Source: an uncultured Flavobacteriia bacterium (lineage in GTDB: Bacteria > Bacteroidota > Bacteroidia > Flavobacteriales_D > Crocinitomicaceae). From it: a stretch of DNA of 15,256 nucleotides. This document shows positions 7,503-14,616 of the stretch, one piece after another (position 1 is the stretch's first letter; the number at the start of each line of letters is the position of its first letter). The notes under the pieces are model-generated. The model was not told the DNA's origin and ran no database searches. It saw nothing but the letters and a program-made list of their open reading frames with translations. The position numbers and the translations under genes are program-made. The stretch spans positions 1 to 15,256 of the forward strand of contig CAIYXD010000410.1 of the NCBI GenBank assembly GCA_903930085.1. Direction: 5' to 3'.

Positions 7503-7508
7503 GTATCA

Positions 7509-8549
7509 CTACTCTTTTGTTAATTCTTTTAGTTTTTTATCCAACTCATTCAATTTTGTTAGGATAAAAGGTAATTTTCTAAAACCAAAATAAGATTTTT
7601 TATAATCCTCAAGTGGAATTCCGGGCGAGCCCATTAATGTTGCTGCTTTTTTAACGGAAGAAGGGATTCCAGATTGGGCAACGATTCTTGTTCCATCCGC
7701 AATATTTAGATGACCACTGATTCCTGCCTGTCCACCAATCATGACATTTTCTCCAATTTTTGCAGAGCCCGCAATTCCAACTTGCGCTGCCATTGCGGTA
7801 TTTTTACCAATTTCAACGTTGTGAGCAATTTGACACAAGTTATCAATTTTTACTCCTTTTCGGATAATTGTAGAACCCATTGTCGCTCTATCTATGGCAG
7901 AATTCGAACCAACTTCAACGTTATCTTCTAAAATTACATTTCCAATTTGAGGGACTTTTTGGTATTCACCATTTTGATCTGGAGCGAAACCAAATCCATC
8001 CGCACCAATAACGACACCAGCGTGGATGATACAATTATTTCCAATTTTACATTCCGCATAAATACTTGCGCCTGGATGAATTACACACCCATTGCCAATC
8101 TCTACATTTTCACCAATATAAACGTTTGGATAAATACTGACATTGTTTCCAATTTTTGCGTTTTCACCGATATAAGCAAATGCTCCTAAATACAAGTCCT
8201 CTCCTATTTGTGCATTTTCCGAAATAAACGAAGGCGTTTCTATTTTAGGCTGCTTTTTACTCATTTGACTGTAAACTTCCAATAATTTTGCAAAGCAAGA
8301 ATACGCATCCTCCACTTTAACTAAAGTTAGTGTTGCAGGTAATGGTTTATTTGGAGTAAATGTTTTGTTTACAATACAAATGGAGGAATTGGTCGTGTAA
8401 ATATATTCCTCATATTTAGGATTGGACAAAAAGGAAAGCGTTCCAGGTTGACCTTCTTCAATTTTGGCCAAACCCGCGACTAATGCGTTAGGATCACCAA
8501 CTACTTCTCCGTGAAGTATTCCTGCTATTTGTTCGGCTGAAAATTCCAT
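7509..8549 (-). CDS. lpxD: UDP-3-O-acylglucosamine N-acyltransferase LpxD
   Basis: LpxD adds the second 3-hydroxyacyl chain, to the amino group exposed by LpxC. The 346-residue protein has the N-terminal uridine-binding domain (1-105, with GTLSFLSNPKY at 36-46), a long beta-helix of hexapeptide repeats (about 108-300) and a C-terminal helix rich in Lys and Leu. The signature GADGFGFAPDQNG is at 182-194 and the catalytic His243 lies in QIAHNVEIG (His239 in E. coli); His280 in SGH fits the second conserved His. It heads the operon lpxD-lpxC/fabZ-lpxA, although the product acts after LpxC. A TACCTTTG promoter box ends only 4 nt before the ATG, so the mRNA may be leaderless. The start MEFSAEQIA fits the family N-terminus well. 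Confidence 0.97.
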   Translation of the reverse strand: MEFSAEQIAGILHGEVVGDPNALVAGLAKIEEGQPGTLSFLSNPKYEEYIYTTNSSICIVNKTFTPNKPLPATLTLVKVEDAYSCFAKLLEVYSQMSKKQPKIETPSFISENAQIGEDLYLGAFAYIGENAKIGNNVSIYPNVYIGENVEIGNGCVIHPGASIYAECKIGNNCIIHAGVVIGADGFGFAPDQNGEYQKVPQIGNVILEDNVEVGSNSAIDRATMGSTIIRKGVKIDNLCQIAHNVEIGKNTAMAAQVGIAGSAKIGENVMIGGQAGISGHLNIADGTRIVAQSGIPSSVKKAATLMGSPGIPLEDYKKSYFGFRKLPFILTKLNELDKKLKELTKE

Positions 8550-8553
8550 TTTT

Positions 8554-8561
8554 CAAAGGTA
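8554..8561 (-). promoter_or_regulatory. Putative -7 box (TACCTTTG) of the lpxD-lpxC/fabZ-lpxA operon
   Basis: TACCTTTG on the minus strand matches TAnnTTTG and is followed by AAAA and then the lpxD ATG at 8549. A TTTTG lies 25 nt upstream, longer than the usual spacing for a -33 box. With the box this close, transcription would begin at or within a few bases of the start codon. Confidence 0.6.
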
Positions 8562-8623
8562 TTAAAACTTATTAATTGTGTTTTTGCAAAACGGCGTATT
8601 TATTAACACCGAAGGTTTAATAG

Positions 8624-9349
8624 CTACTTACAATCGCTTTTAAAAGGGAGTTCAAACGCGGTAATGTTAATTTTATTTTTATACCAAATCGCTTTGCAAC
8701 CAATTTCACGGTTTTTCTTATCGTTAAAAACTAAGAATTGTTCTGGTTTTGGTCGAATGCCATAATGCGTTTTTGAAAAGTCGATTCTTCCATTTTTTTT
8801 GATCAAACTGAAAATATCAAGCGCATTGATAAGTCCGAGCGCCTCTTGTTGACAGGTGACAAACTTCGAAGTATCGACAAAAATTAAATTTTCTTCTTTA
8901 GGGAAATGCAAAATCTCTCCAAATCCGGAAGTTGAATTTTTCACTTTATAAGCAGCTTTTTCGGAAACATTTTGAGCCGTTTTTGCAGCGAAATGTACTT
9001 CAGAAATAAAACTTTCTTTCGGCAGTGTGAAAAAGAAACTAATTGCGCCCTTAGAATCAAATTCTTTTTCGATTAAGTACACTTTTGTTTGCCCTTGTTT
9101 AGCACTTTTATCGAAAACTACCTCACCATCGTTCAAAACGTTGATAATATCCTCTTTTGTTAAATTCTTTTCCCGCATTAATTTCAACTGAGATTCCGGC
9201 AAAACGATTACCCGATCCAAGAAACTATTTTTTACTCTGTTTGCAGGTAACCAAGAGCAACCTCGATTTTGGAAGAAAAAGAAAACAAAAAAAAGTCCGA
9301 TTCCGAAACCTATTCCATAATATTTTAACCGACGAATAAATGAGTCCAT
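8624..9349 (-). CDS. Membrane-anchored protein with DUF4258-like region, function unknown
   Basis: The protein has 241 residues. A basic start (MDSFIRRLKYYG) precedes one hydrophobic segment at about 11-27, giving an N-in anchor with the rest in the periplasm. After it comes a C-x-W-L-P-x-x-RVKNSF motif, then a DUF4258-like stretch (about 50-95) with LTKEDIINVLNDGEVVFDKS. The last 140 residues (about 100-241) are not recognised and hold four Cys; they extend well past a plain DUF4258 domain. The Cys after the membrane segment is preceded by N-R-G, which is a poor lipobox. I chose the ATG at 9349 and not the in-frame ATG at 9406 because a TATCTTTG promoter box and the trx terminator lie inside the longer version, and because the extra 19 residues would precede the usual membrane anchor. 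It stands alone between trx and lpxD. The DUF4258 call is from general resemblance only. Confidence 0.7.
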   Translation of the reverse strand: MDSFIRRLKYYGIGFGIGLFFVFFFFQNRGCSWLPANRVKNSFLDRVIVLPESQLKLMREKNLTKEDIINVLNDGEVVFDKSAKQGQTKVYLIEKEFDSKGAISFFFTLPKESFISEVHFAAKTAQNVSEKAAYKVKNSTSGFGEILHFPKEENLIFVDTSKFVTCQQEALGLINALDIFSLIKKNGRIDFSKTHYGIRPKPEQFLVFNDKKNREIGCKAIWYKNKINITAFELPFKSDCK

Positions 9350-9363
9350 TTGAAAATTTTCTG

Positions 9364-9371
9364 CAAAGATA
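9364..9371 (-). promoter_or_regulatory. Putative -7 box (TATCTTTG) of the DUF4258-like gene
   Basis: TATCTTTG on the minus strand is a perfect -7 element; 14 nt separate it from the ATG at 9349. A TTTG 15 nt upstream, made by the end of the trx terminator T-run, could serve as the -33 box, although the spacing is shorter than usual. Its place supports the downstream start codon. Confidence 0.6.
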
Positions 9372-9387
9372 CGAAAGACTTTGACGC

Positions 9388-9422
9388 AAAAAAAAAACCG
9401 TTCCAAGCGAGTGAAACGGTTT
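9388..9422 (-). terminator. Rho-independent terminator of the thioredoxin gene
   Basis: An 8-bp stem AAACCGTT/AACGGTTT (plus-strand 9395-9402 and 9415-9422) with a 12-nt loop is followed on the minus strand by ten T residues (plus-strand A-run 9388-9397). It starts 33 bp after the trx stop codon. The form is classic. Confidence 0.88.
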
Positions 9423-9454
9423 ACTTAAATTTTTATATCGGTAGAAATCTATTT

Positions 9455-9772
9455 TTACAAAATAGCATCCAATTTAGCTGTTAATTGTGCTTTTGGGACA
9501 GCTCCAACCGATTTATCAGCAACTTCTCCATTTTTAATAAACAAGATAGTTGGGATATTTCGCACACCAAACTTAGCAGAAACACCAGGATTTGTATCTA
9601 CGTTTACTTTACCGATTAATGCTTTTCCTTCGTATTCGTTAGCCATTTCTTCGATAACTGGCCCTATCATTCGACAAGGTCCGCACCATTCTGCCCAAAA
9701 ATCCACCACTACTGGTTTATCTGATTTTAATACTAATTCCTCGAAGTTAGCATCTGTAATTTCTAAAGCCAT
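9455..9772 (-). CDS. trxA: Thioredoxin
   Basis: This is a cytosolic dithiol-disulfide oxidoreductase that keeps target proteins reduced with thioredoxin reductase. The 105-residue chain is a single thioredoxin fold with the active site WCGPC at 29-33, the buried Asp24 in VVDFW, the cis-proline Pro74 in NIPT and the family motif FGVRNIPTILFIKNG. No signal peptide or membrane segment is present. It is a single-gene unit: a 124-bp gap lies upstream and a strong terminator downstream. The upstream gap is AT-rich and holds no clear TAnnTTTG box, only TAATTTTA about 52 nt before the ATG, which I do not call. The symbol is by function; other thioredoxins may exist in the genome. Confidence 0.96.
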   Translation of the reverse strand: MALEITDANFEELVLKSDKPVVVDFWAEWCGPCRMIGPVIEEMANEYEGKALIGKVNVDTNPGVSAKFGVRNIPTILFIKNGEVADKSVGAVPKAQLTAKLDAIL

Positions 9773-9896
9773 AATTTTATTTTTTTGTAAATTCTTTATT
9801 GTTTTAAGCGAATGATAAAATTAATTACTTTTTGTGAGGTAAAGACTAGATTCTATCTTTTTTTGAGGTTTTTTTTCAACGTCAAATGCAATCGAT

Positions 9897-10298
9897 TTAA
9901 AGGTTTTTTATGCTGATTTTTTTAACAGTCTTCTGATTTTCTGTTCGTAAGCCATAAAAATAAGTGCCATTGGGCAATTTTGTTGAATCAAATCGAATGA
10001 TGTGTCCACCCTCTTTGAAATCTTTCTCTACCACTAATTCGCACAAATTCATATCCTCATTTAAAATTTCAATAGTAACTATTTTTGGTTCTTTCGTAGT
10101 GAAATAAATTTCCATTTCACCTGCAACAGGATCTTGCTCCAAACTATACAAGACGCAATAATCTGTATTTACAGGAACTCCTTTTCCAACAAAAGCAAGT
10201 ACTTTTTTATATAAAATATAAGCCAAAAGAAGCAGTAAAGAAACAAATAGCACCCCGATTACTACTTTTGAAATTGAAAAACCCATTAAAATCATCAT
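9897..10298 (-). CDS. Single-pass membrane protein with FlgD/T9SS-tail-like beta domain, function unknown
   Basis: The protein has 133 residues. A hydrophobic helix at about 8-30 (ISKVVIGVLFVSLLLLLAYILY) followed by KK anchors it in the inner membrane. The soluble part (about 55-133) reads like a short Ig-like beta domain of the FlgD/T9SS sorting-tail kind, with EMEIYFTTKEPKIVTIEIL, GGHIIRFDSTKLPNGTYFY and the final KTVKKISIKN; the LPNGTYFY...KKISI pattern is the typical closing part of those tails. Because it has an N-terminal anchor in place of a cleavable signal peptide, it is unlikely to be a T9SS cargo. Its ATG overlaps the TGA of the DUF493 gene (ATGA), which indicates coupled translation. 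It is the last gene of the men-terC cluster. The domain resemblance is by eye. Confidence 0.72.
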   Translation of the reverse strand: MMILMGFSISKVVIGVLFVSLLLLLAYILYKKVLAFVGKGVPVNTDYCVLYSLEQDPVAGEMEIYFTTKEPKIVTIEILNEDMNLCELVVEKDFKEGGHIIRFDSTKLPNGTYFYGLRTENQKTVKKISIKNL

Positions 10299-10564
10299 AA
10301 CGTAATTACCCCTTTAATTTTCGACGCTTTTATATATATTTCTAGGATGGAATCTACCTCCAACATCATTTCTTTTATAGAAATACTCATGTAATTTCCA
10401 TTTTTTGAAGGATGCATTACAAGATTTGCATTTTCGTTAAAAAAAGCGGTTACCAATGCAATTTTTTCCGGTTCGTTGGGAACAATAAATTTAAAAAGGT
10501 AAACTGCTGGCCATTCCAGCAATTCCAATTGAATTCTTAAATTCCCAAAGATATCGTCTTCCAT
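10295..10564 (-). CDS. DUF493 (YbeD-like) family protein
   Basis: This 89-residue cytosolic protein resembles the DUF493/YbeD family: the order WPAVYLFKFIVPNEPEKIALV (about 18-38), MSISIKEMMLEVDSILEIY (59-77) and the end KGVITL match its ferredoxin-like small-domain pattern, including the W-P-x-x-Y-x-F-K-F-I-V segment seen in Bacteroidota members. The family's role is not settled; the fold resembles small regulatory ACT-like domains. The ATG at 10564 lies inside the preceding gene, a 28-bp overlap, preceded by an A/G-rich run (AAGGAAGAAGA) that could help initiation. Its TGA overlaps the ATG of the next gene. I kept this start because the family N-terminus is about this long. Confidence 0.82.
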   Translation of the reverse strand: MEDDIFGNLRIQLELLEWPAVYLFKFIVPNEPEKIALVTAFFNENANLVMHPSKNGNYMSISIKEMMLEVDSILEIYIKASKIKGVITL

Positions 10565-11139
10565 TCTTCTTCCTTTTTATGCAGCAAATATAAGCGCTGT
10601 GACTCGTAACCTATGCTGTTACCCGCAAAATCTGTTGTATTACTTAAATCAAAAAATGTTTCAATTCCACGTTCTTTCAATTTTTGTAAATCTGTTAAAA
10701 GTTCCATAGGATCCTTTTCTTTTGCTAAAACAACTGGCGTATCCTGTGCTTTTATTTCTGGCCATAACTGTATGTAACGTAAATTTAAATCCAATAAAGT
10801 GTGTATTACTAATTTCAAGTATGCACAACTTTTTGAATCTTGTATGGCTAAAAAGAGCTTGCTTTTAATAGCCTGAAACGATTGAAAGACAAACAACAAC
10901 TCTTTTGCTTCGCTCCATTCAAATACAAATACAAATGGAACTTCCGGTGTTTCTATGCCAAAAAAAAGCGCTGCTTCCTCGACCTTTTCCACCTTTTTTA
11001 ATTTCGCCAAGAAAGTTGCTCTAATAATTGGCTGGGAAGTAAAGAACTTTTTAAATTGAAACAAGGATTCTTCAAAAGCTTCGAAAGGATCTTCCCCTTT
11101 CTCCATGCCTAAAAAAATACACGCTTCATTTTCCGTCAT
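10537..11139 (-). CDS. Hypothetical cytosolic protein, 200 residues
   Basis: I do not recognise this protein. It has no signal peptide or membrane helix. The N-terminal part (1-60) looks helical and charged (MTENEACIFLGMEKGEDPFEAFEESLFQFKKFF follows a helix-turn-helix-like rhythm, and a second helix runs through FLAKLKKVEKVEEAALFF). The middle (70-115) alternates hydrophobic strands (VPFVFVFEW, ELLFVFQSF) with helices. The C-terminal part has KDPMELLTDLQKLKERGIETFFDLSN and ends EEWKTISLGI. Alternating helix and strand suggest an alpha/beta fold. The gene starts with ATGA overlapping the terC stop and ends overlapping the DUF493 gene by 28 bp, so it is translated in step with both. Base composition and codon use look like the neighbours. 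It is coding: a long open frame fits neatly into the operon. Confidence 0.8.
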   Translation of the reverse strand: MTENEACIFLGMEKGEDPFEAFEESLFQFKKFFTSQPIIRATFLAKLKKVEKVEEAALFFGIETPEVPFVFVFEWSEAKELLFVFQSFQAIKSKLFLAIQDSKSCAYLKLVIHTLLDLNLRYIQLWPEIKAQDTPVVLAKEKDPMELLTDLQKLKERGIETFFDLSNTTDFAGNSIGYESQRLYLLHKKEEEWKTISLGI

Positions 11140-11894
11140 TCCGAAATTCCTTTATTTTTACGCATTCTAATGTTTAAAAACTCTACAAAAAGTGCATAGG
11201 TCATTGCGAAATAAATATAGCCTTTAGGCAAATGCTGACCAAATCCTTCTGCAATTAATATCACACCAATTGTAACCAAAAAGCTCAGTGCAATCATTTT
11301 TATGGTCGGGCGATTATTAATGAAATCCGAAATAGGCTTTGCAAACAACAACATTATAATCATGGAAATTATTACCGCTCCAAAGATAATCACCATCGGA
11401 TGCTTGGATGGATCGTTGTGACCAATTTCATTTGTCATACCAATAGCAGTGATAATGGAATCGAAACTAAACACGATATCAATCAAAATAATCTGACCAA
11501 TAATTCCCCTCATTGCTTTACTCTTCTGCGATTGCTTAATATCGTGCGCTATTCCTCTGATACTACTGTGCATTTCAACTGTACTTTTGTATATCAAGAA
11601 AAGTCCACCAAACAACAAAACCAAACTTTGACCTGAAAAATCGTGGTCGAAAACTGTAAAGAGAGGGTTCTTCATCGCCATGATGTAAGAGACAAAAGAC
11701 AAAAGAATCAGACGAACCACCAAAGCCAATGATAACCCAATATTTCGAGCTTTTCTTTTTTGTTCTGAGGGAAGTCTATCCGTTACAATGGAAATGAAAA
11801 TGATATTGTCGATACCTAACACAACTTCTAAAAGCGTCAAAACTAAAAGAAAAAAAAGTCCTTCTCCGGTAAATAATATTGAAAAATATTCCAT
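11136..11894 (-). CDS. TerC family integral membrane protein
   Basis: TerC-family proteins are inner-membrane proteins; several members (for example E. coli Alx and B. subtilis YceF/YkoY) are linked to manganese export and metal loading of exported proteins. The 252-residue protein has about seven hydrophobic helices (roughly 12-36, 52-73, 88-105, 130-152, 167-186, 198-216, 224-243). The two family motifs with acidic residues inside membrane segments are present: EVVLGIDN at 23-30 and IDIVFSFDSI at 138-147. There is no CBS or CorC domain. It follows menD by 46 bp on the same strand, and the next gene overlaps its stop codon (ATGA). Which metal it handles, or whether 'tellurium resistance' applies, cannot be told; the name is a family label only. 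Confidence 0.9.
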   Translation of the reverse strand: MEYFSILFTGEGLFFLLVLTLLEVVLGIDNIIFISIVTDRLPSEQKRKARNIGLSLALVVRLILLSFVSYIMAMKNPLFTVFDHDFSGQSLVLLFGGLFLIYKSTVEMHSSIRGIAHDIKQSQKSKAMRGIIGQIILIDIVFSFDSIITAIGMTNEIGHNDPSKHPMVIIFGAVIISMIIMLLFAKPISDFINNRPTIKMIALSFLVTIGVILIAEGFGQHLPKGYIYFAMTYALFVEFLNIRMRKNKGISE

Positions 11895-11940
11895 TGTTTA
11901 CTACGTGTTTTTTTGGTAAAATTAAAGTTTAATTAGCGAC

Positions 11941-13632
11941 TTATTTCATTGCGTTAAAAAAATCTTCCAATTTTATTGGATTCAAATCCCCATGTGTATG
12001 AATTTCCAATAATTTTGGCCTTCCATTCTCGTCATACTGGTAAAACTCTTCCATCTGAATTTCAACTTGTTCCATGGAGTTTGCATGGAAATATTCTAAT
12101 CCAAATGCTTCTGAAATATGTTTTGCATCATAGCTGTGCTGAGCCTCAAAATACTTTTCCAATTGTTTTGAAGAAGCTGGTCCCGGAATAATTTTAAAGA
12201 TTCCTCCACCTCCATTATTTATTAGTATAACACGTAGATTTGGTGTTAAATAGTGATTCCAAAAAGCATTGCTATCATAGAAAAAAGAAACATCTCCAGA
12301 AATTAAAATATGAAAATCTTCTTTTTTTATTGCTGCTGCACCACAAGCTGTGCTGGAACTTCCATCGATGCCGCTTGTTCCGCGATTCGACCAGTATCTT
12401 ATGGATTTAATTGGATCGAATAATTGGCAATATCGGACAACGGAACTATTTGCCATGTGTAAATGAGACATTTCCGGTAAATAATCCAAAATCGTTTCAA
12501 AAACCTTGATATCGGAATGGGCAACTTTCTCGAAAAACGCCGGCATCTTATCTTGAATAGTAAAATCCAATTGTTTCCACTTAGATCCGAAATTCGAACA
12601 ATTTTTATCGTACTTCAAACTGTTCAATTCACTGAAAAAGATTTCTGGTTGCGCAAGAAACGAATGCGACAAGCATTGATACGTGTCCATGTATGGAAAT
12701 TCAAACCCTACTTTCCAATGCAATTTCGGTTTCTGTTTGCGGATAAATGCTTTGATTTTTTTTGAAACAACAGCTCCTCCGATTGTAATCAATAAATCCG
12801 GCGCATAATTTTCCAATTCTAACTCCGTAATAGAATTCAACGTTCGATCGATGCAATGGATAAATTGCATATCTACCAAATTTGATGTGTTTTCTACTAA
12901 AACAACTACCGAAGTATCTTCCGCAAAGATTTTGAGTTGGGCTAACACTATTGGATTCGCATCCAATTGTCCGCAGATAACCATTTTTCGTTCCAACTGC
13001 ATTGCTTTTTCACACGCAACTCTATTGCTCGATGTAAAATGAAAAGCGCCGCGAACAAGCTCAATTTTTCTGGTTTGTTCCGGTTCAACTTCTTCCGTTC
13101 CATATAAAGGCTCATTCAGCGCAATGTTAAAATGGATTGGACCTTTCCAAACGGTATTTCCTTCTGAGAAAGCAATCGAAATTTCCCGCTCCAAATACCA
13201 TTTTTGGTCTTCGGAATTTATTTTTTCTGAAAATTGACAGGCATAACGGACGTGTTCACCAAAAACATTTTTTTGCACGATTGTTTGTCCATCCCCTTGA
13301 TTTATCCATTCTTCCGGACGATCGGCAGTAATTACAACCAAAGGAACGCACTGGTAAAAAGCTTCCGCAACAGCAGGAAAATAATTCAATGCAGCAGAAC
13401 CCGAAGTACAAATAATACCTACTGGTTCTTTTAACTGCTGCGCCATTCCCAAAGCAAAAAATGCGGCGCTTCGTTCATCGTGGATCACAAAACACGTAAC
13501 GTCAGGATGCTCATCTAGCGCAATAACGATTGGGGCATTTCTAGAACCAGGTGAACAAACAACATTTTTCATTCCATGGGAAACACATTGCTCTACCAGT
13601 ATTCTAACGCCTATTTTATTGCTTGAGATCAT
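11941..13632 (-). CDS. menD: 2-succinyl-5-enolpyruvyl-6-hydroxy-3-cyclohexene-1-carboxylate synthase
   Basis: MenD joins isochorismate and 2-oxoglutarate with thiamine diphosphate to give SEPHCHC, an early step of menaquinone synthesis. The 563-residue protein has the three-domain ThDP enzyme layout. Visible family features are CSPGSRNAP at 26-34, the ThDP-activating Glu53 in HDERSAAFFALGMA, GSAALNYFPAVAEA at 78-91, TADRPEE at 102-108, SNRGTSGIDGSSSTA at 415-429 and the cofactor and metal site GDVSFFYDSN at 446-455 through NNGGGGIF at 472-479. It starts 11 bp after the isochorismate synthase stop, so product and consumer of isochorismate are made from one transcript. Length is normal for the family and no key motif is broken. 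Confidence 0.97.
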   Translation of the reverse strand: MISSNKIGVRILVEQCVSHGMKNVVCSPGSRNAPIVIALDEHPDVTCFVIHDERSAAFFALGMAQQLKEPVGIICTSGSAALNYFPAVAEAFYQCVPLVVITADRPEEWINQGDGQTIVQKNVFGEHVRYACQFSEKINSEDQKWYLEREISIAFSEGNTVWKGPIHFNIALNEPLYGTEEVEPEQTRKIELVRGAFHFTSSNRVACEKAMQLERKMVICGQLDANPIVLAQLKIFAEDTSVVVLVENTSNLVDMQFIHCIDRTLNSITELELENYAPDLLITIGGAVVSKKIKAFIRKQKPKLHWKVGFEFPYMDTYQCLSHSFLAQPEIFFSELNSLKYDKNCSNFGSKWKQLDFTIQDKMPAFFEKVAHSDIKVFETILDYLPEMSHLHMANSSVVRYCQLFDPIKSIRYWSNRGTSGIDGSSSTACGAAAIKKEDFHILISGDVSFFYDSNAFWNHYLTPNLRVILINNGGGGIFKIIPGPASSKQLEKYFEAQHSYDAKHISEAFGLEYFHANSMEQVEIQMEEFYQYDENGRPKLLEIHTHGDLNPIKLEDFFNAMK

Positions 13633-13643
13633 TTATTTATAAA

Positions 13644-14615
13644 CTAAATTTTATGAAGAATGTTCAGTAATGTCTTACTTTTATTTTCCGTTTCATCCCA
13701 TTCCATCTCCGGTATTGAATCCTTGGTAAAACCACCACCCAAATACAAATATGCTGCACCTCGTTTTAGTTGACAGCAGCGCAAATTTACATATAATTTA
13801 CTTTTTTCTGTGCTTGTAACGCCAATTATTCCTGCGTACAACTCTCGATTTTGCGGTTCAAATTTAGCTATTAAATCCAATGCTTTATTTTGGGGTAAAC
13901 CGCTAACCGCGGGTGTTGGATGCAAAAGTTTAACCGTCGAAAAAAAATCTTTTTGTTCCAAACTGAAGGAGATATCCGTGCGTAAATGCTTTACAGGTCC
14001 TGCCGTAATTTCCTGCGGACCGTTAATTTGAATAGAATCGTATTTTTTCTTCCTAAGATTTGTTAGAATGAATTGACTTACAAAGTCTTGCTCTTCTTTA
14101 TCTTTCGTTCCCCATGGCGAAACATCGTTTATTTTTTTTGTTCCAGCTAAGGCCATCGTAAAACCCAAATTACCTTCCATACTTACTAAGGTTTCAGGCG
14201 TTGCTCCAACCCACGTTCCGAAAAGTTTACTTGAAATTAAGTAAACAAAGGCATTTGGATATTCTTTTACCAAGGCTTCGAAAAAATCGTGTGTCTTTTT
14301 TTCATCAAAAGCTACTTTTTTAATTCGGGAGAAAACAACTTTTAAAACGGCGGAAATTTGCATCATCTGAAGCAAATAATGCGCTCTTAACAAATAATTA
14401 TCTTTTGATAGAACAACTGGCGTTTTTCGTTGGAAGAAATAAAAACTCTTCTTTTTCAACGGCATGGCGGATGGAACAAATTGATATACTGAATTCATTT
14501 GAAAGTCACTTAGAATAAAACCAGAAGGATTCACTTTTTTATCTACAAGATTAAAAGTACCATTTTGTTCTACTACCTTTTCTCCAGGAATACGGTATTT
14601 TATTGTTTCCAGCAT
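13644..14615 (-). CDS. menF: Isochorismate synthase (MenF/EntC type, chorismate-binding)
   Basis: This Mg-dependent enzyme converts chorismate to isochorismate, the entry to menaquinone synthesis. The 323-residue protein keeps the chorismate-binding core: KVVFSR with Lys92 at the site of the general-base lysine, GATPETLVSMEG at 137-148, MALAGTK at 154-160, the metal-binding EEQDFV region at 174-179, AGPVKHLRT at 205-213, LHPTPAVSGLP at 231-241, NRELYAGIIGV at 256-266 and GGGFTKDSIPEMEWDET at 293-309. It is about 100 residues shorter than E. coli MenF, with a reduced N-terminal part. Adjacent menD and the menI-type thioesterase favour the menaquinone role over siderophore or anthranilate roles. 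The ATG at 14615 is one base after the preceding stop (TAA-G-ATG), a coupled arrangement. Confidence 0.92.
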   Translation of the reverse strand: MLETIKYRIPGEKVVEQNGTFNLVDKKVNPSGFILSDFQMNSVYQFVPSAMPLKKKSFYFFQRKTPVVLSKDNYLLRAHYLLQMMQISAVLKVVFSRIKKVAFDEKKTHDFFEALVKEYPNAFVYLISSKLFGTWVGATPETLVSMEGNLGFTMALAGTKKINDVSPWGTKDKEEQDFVSQFILTNLRKKKYDSIQINGPQEITAGPVKHLRTDISFSLEQKDFFSTVKLLHPTPAVSGLPQNKALDLIAKFEPQNRELYAGIIGVTSTEKSKLYVNLRCCQLKRGAAYLYLGGGFTKDSIPEMEWDETENKSKTLLNILHKI

Positions 14616-14616
14616 C

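Noticed and set aside
5500..8250. Repeated short strings such as CCAATT and TTTCCAAT across lpxA and lpxD
   Set aside because: They encode the hexapeptide repeats of the left-handed beta-helix (I-G-x-N motifs) and are not a DNA repeat array or CRISPR.
9350..9406. Upstream ATG that would lengthen the DUF4258-like protein by 19 residues
   Set aside because: This stretch contains the TATCTTTG promoter box and part of the trx terminator, so it is most likely untranslated.
9773..9896. Gap before trx searched for a promoter, a terminator of the preceding operon and small RNA
   Set aside because: Poly-A and poly-T runs are present, but there is no clear hairpin or TAnnTTTG match on either strand; a promoter must exist but I cannot place it.
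11895..11940. TAATTTTA as a possible promoter box for terC
   Set aside because: It is one base off the consensus but sits in plain AT-rich sequence without a -33 element, so it cannot be separated from chance.
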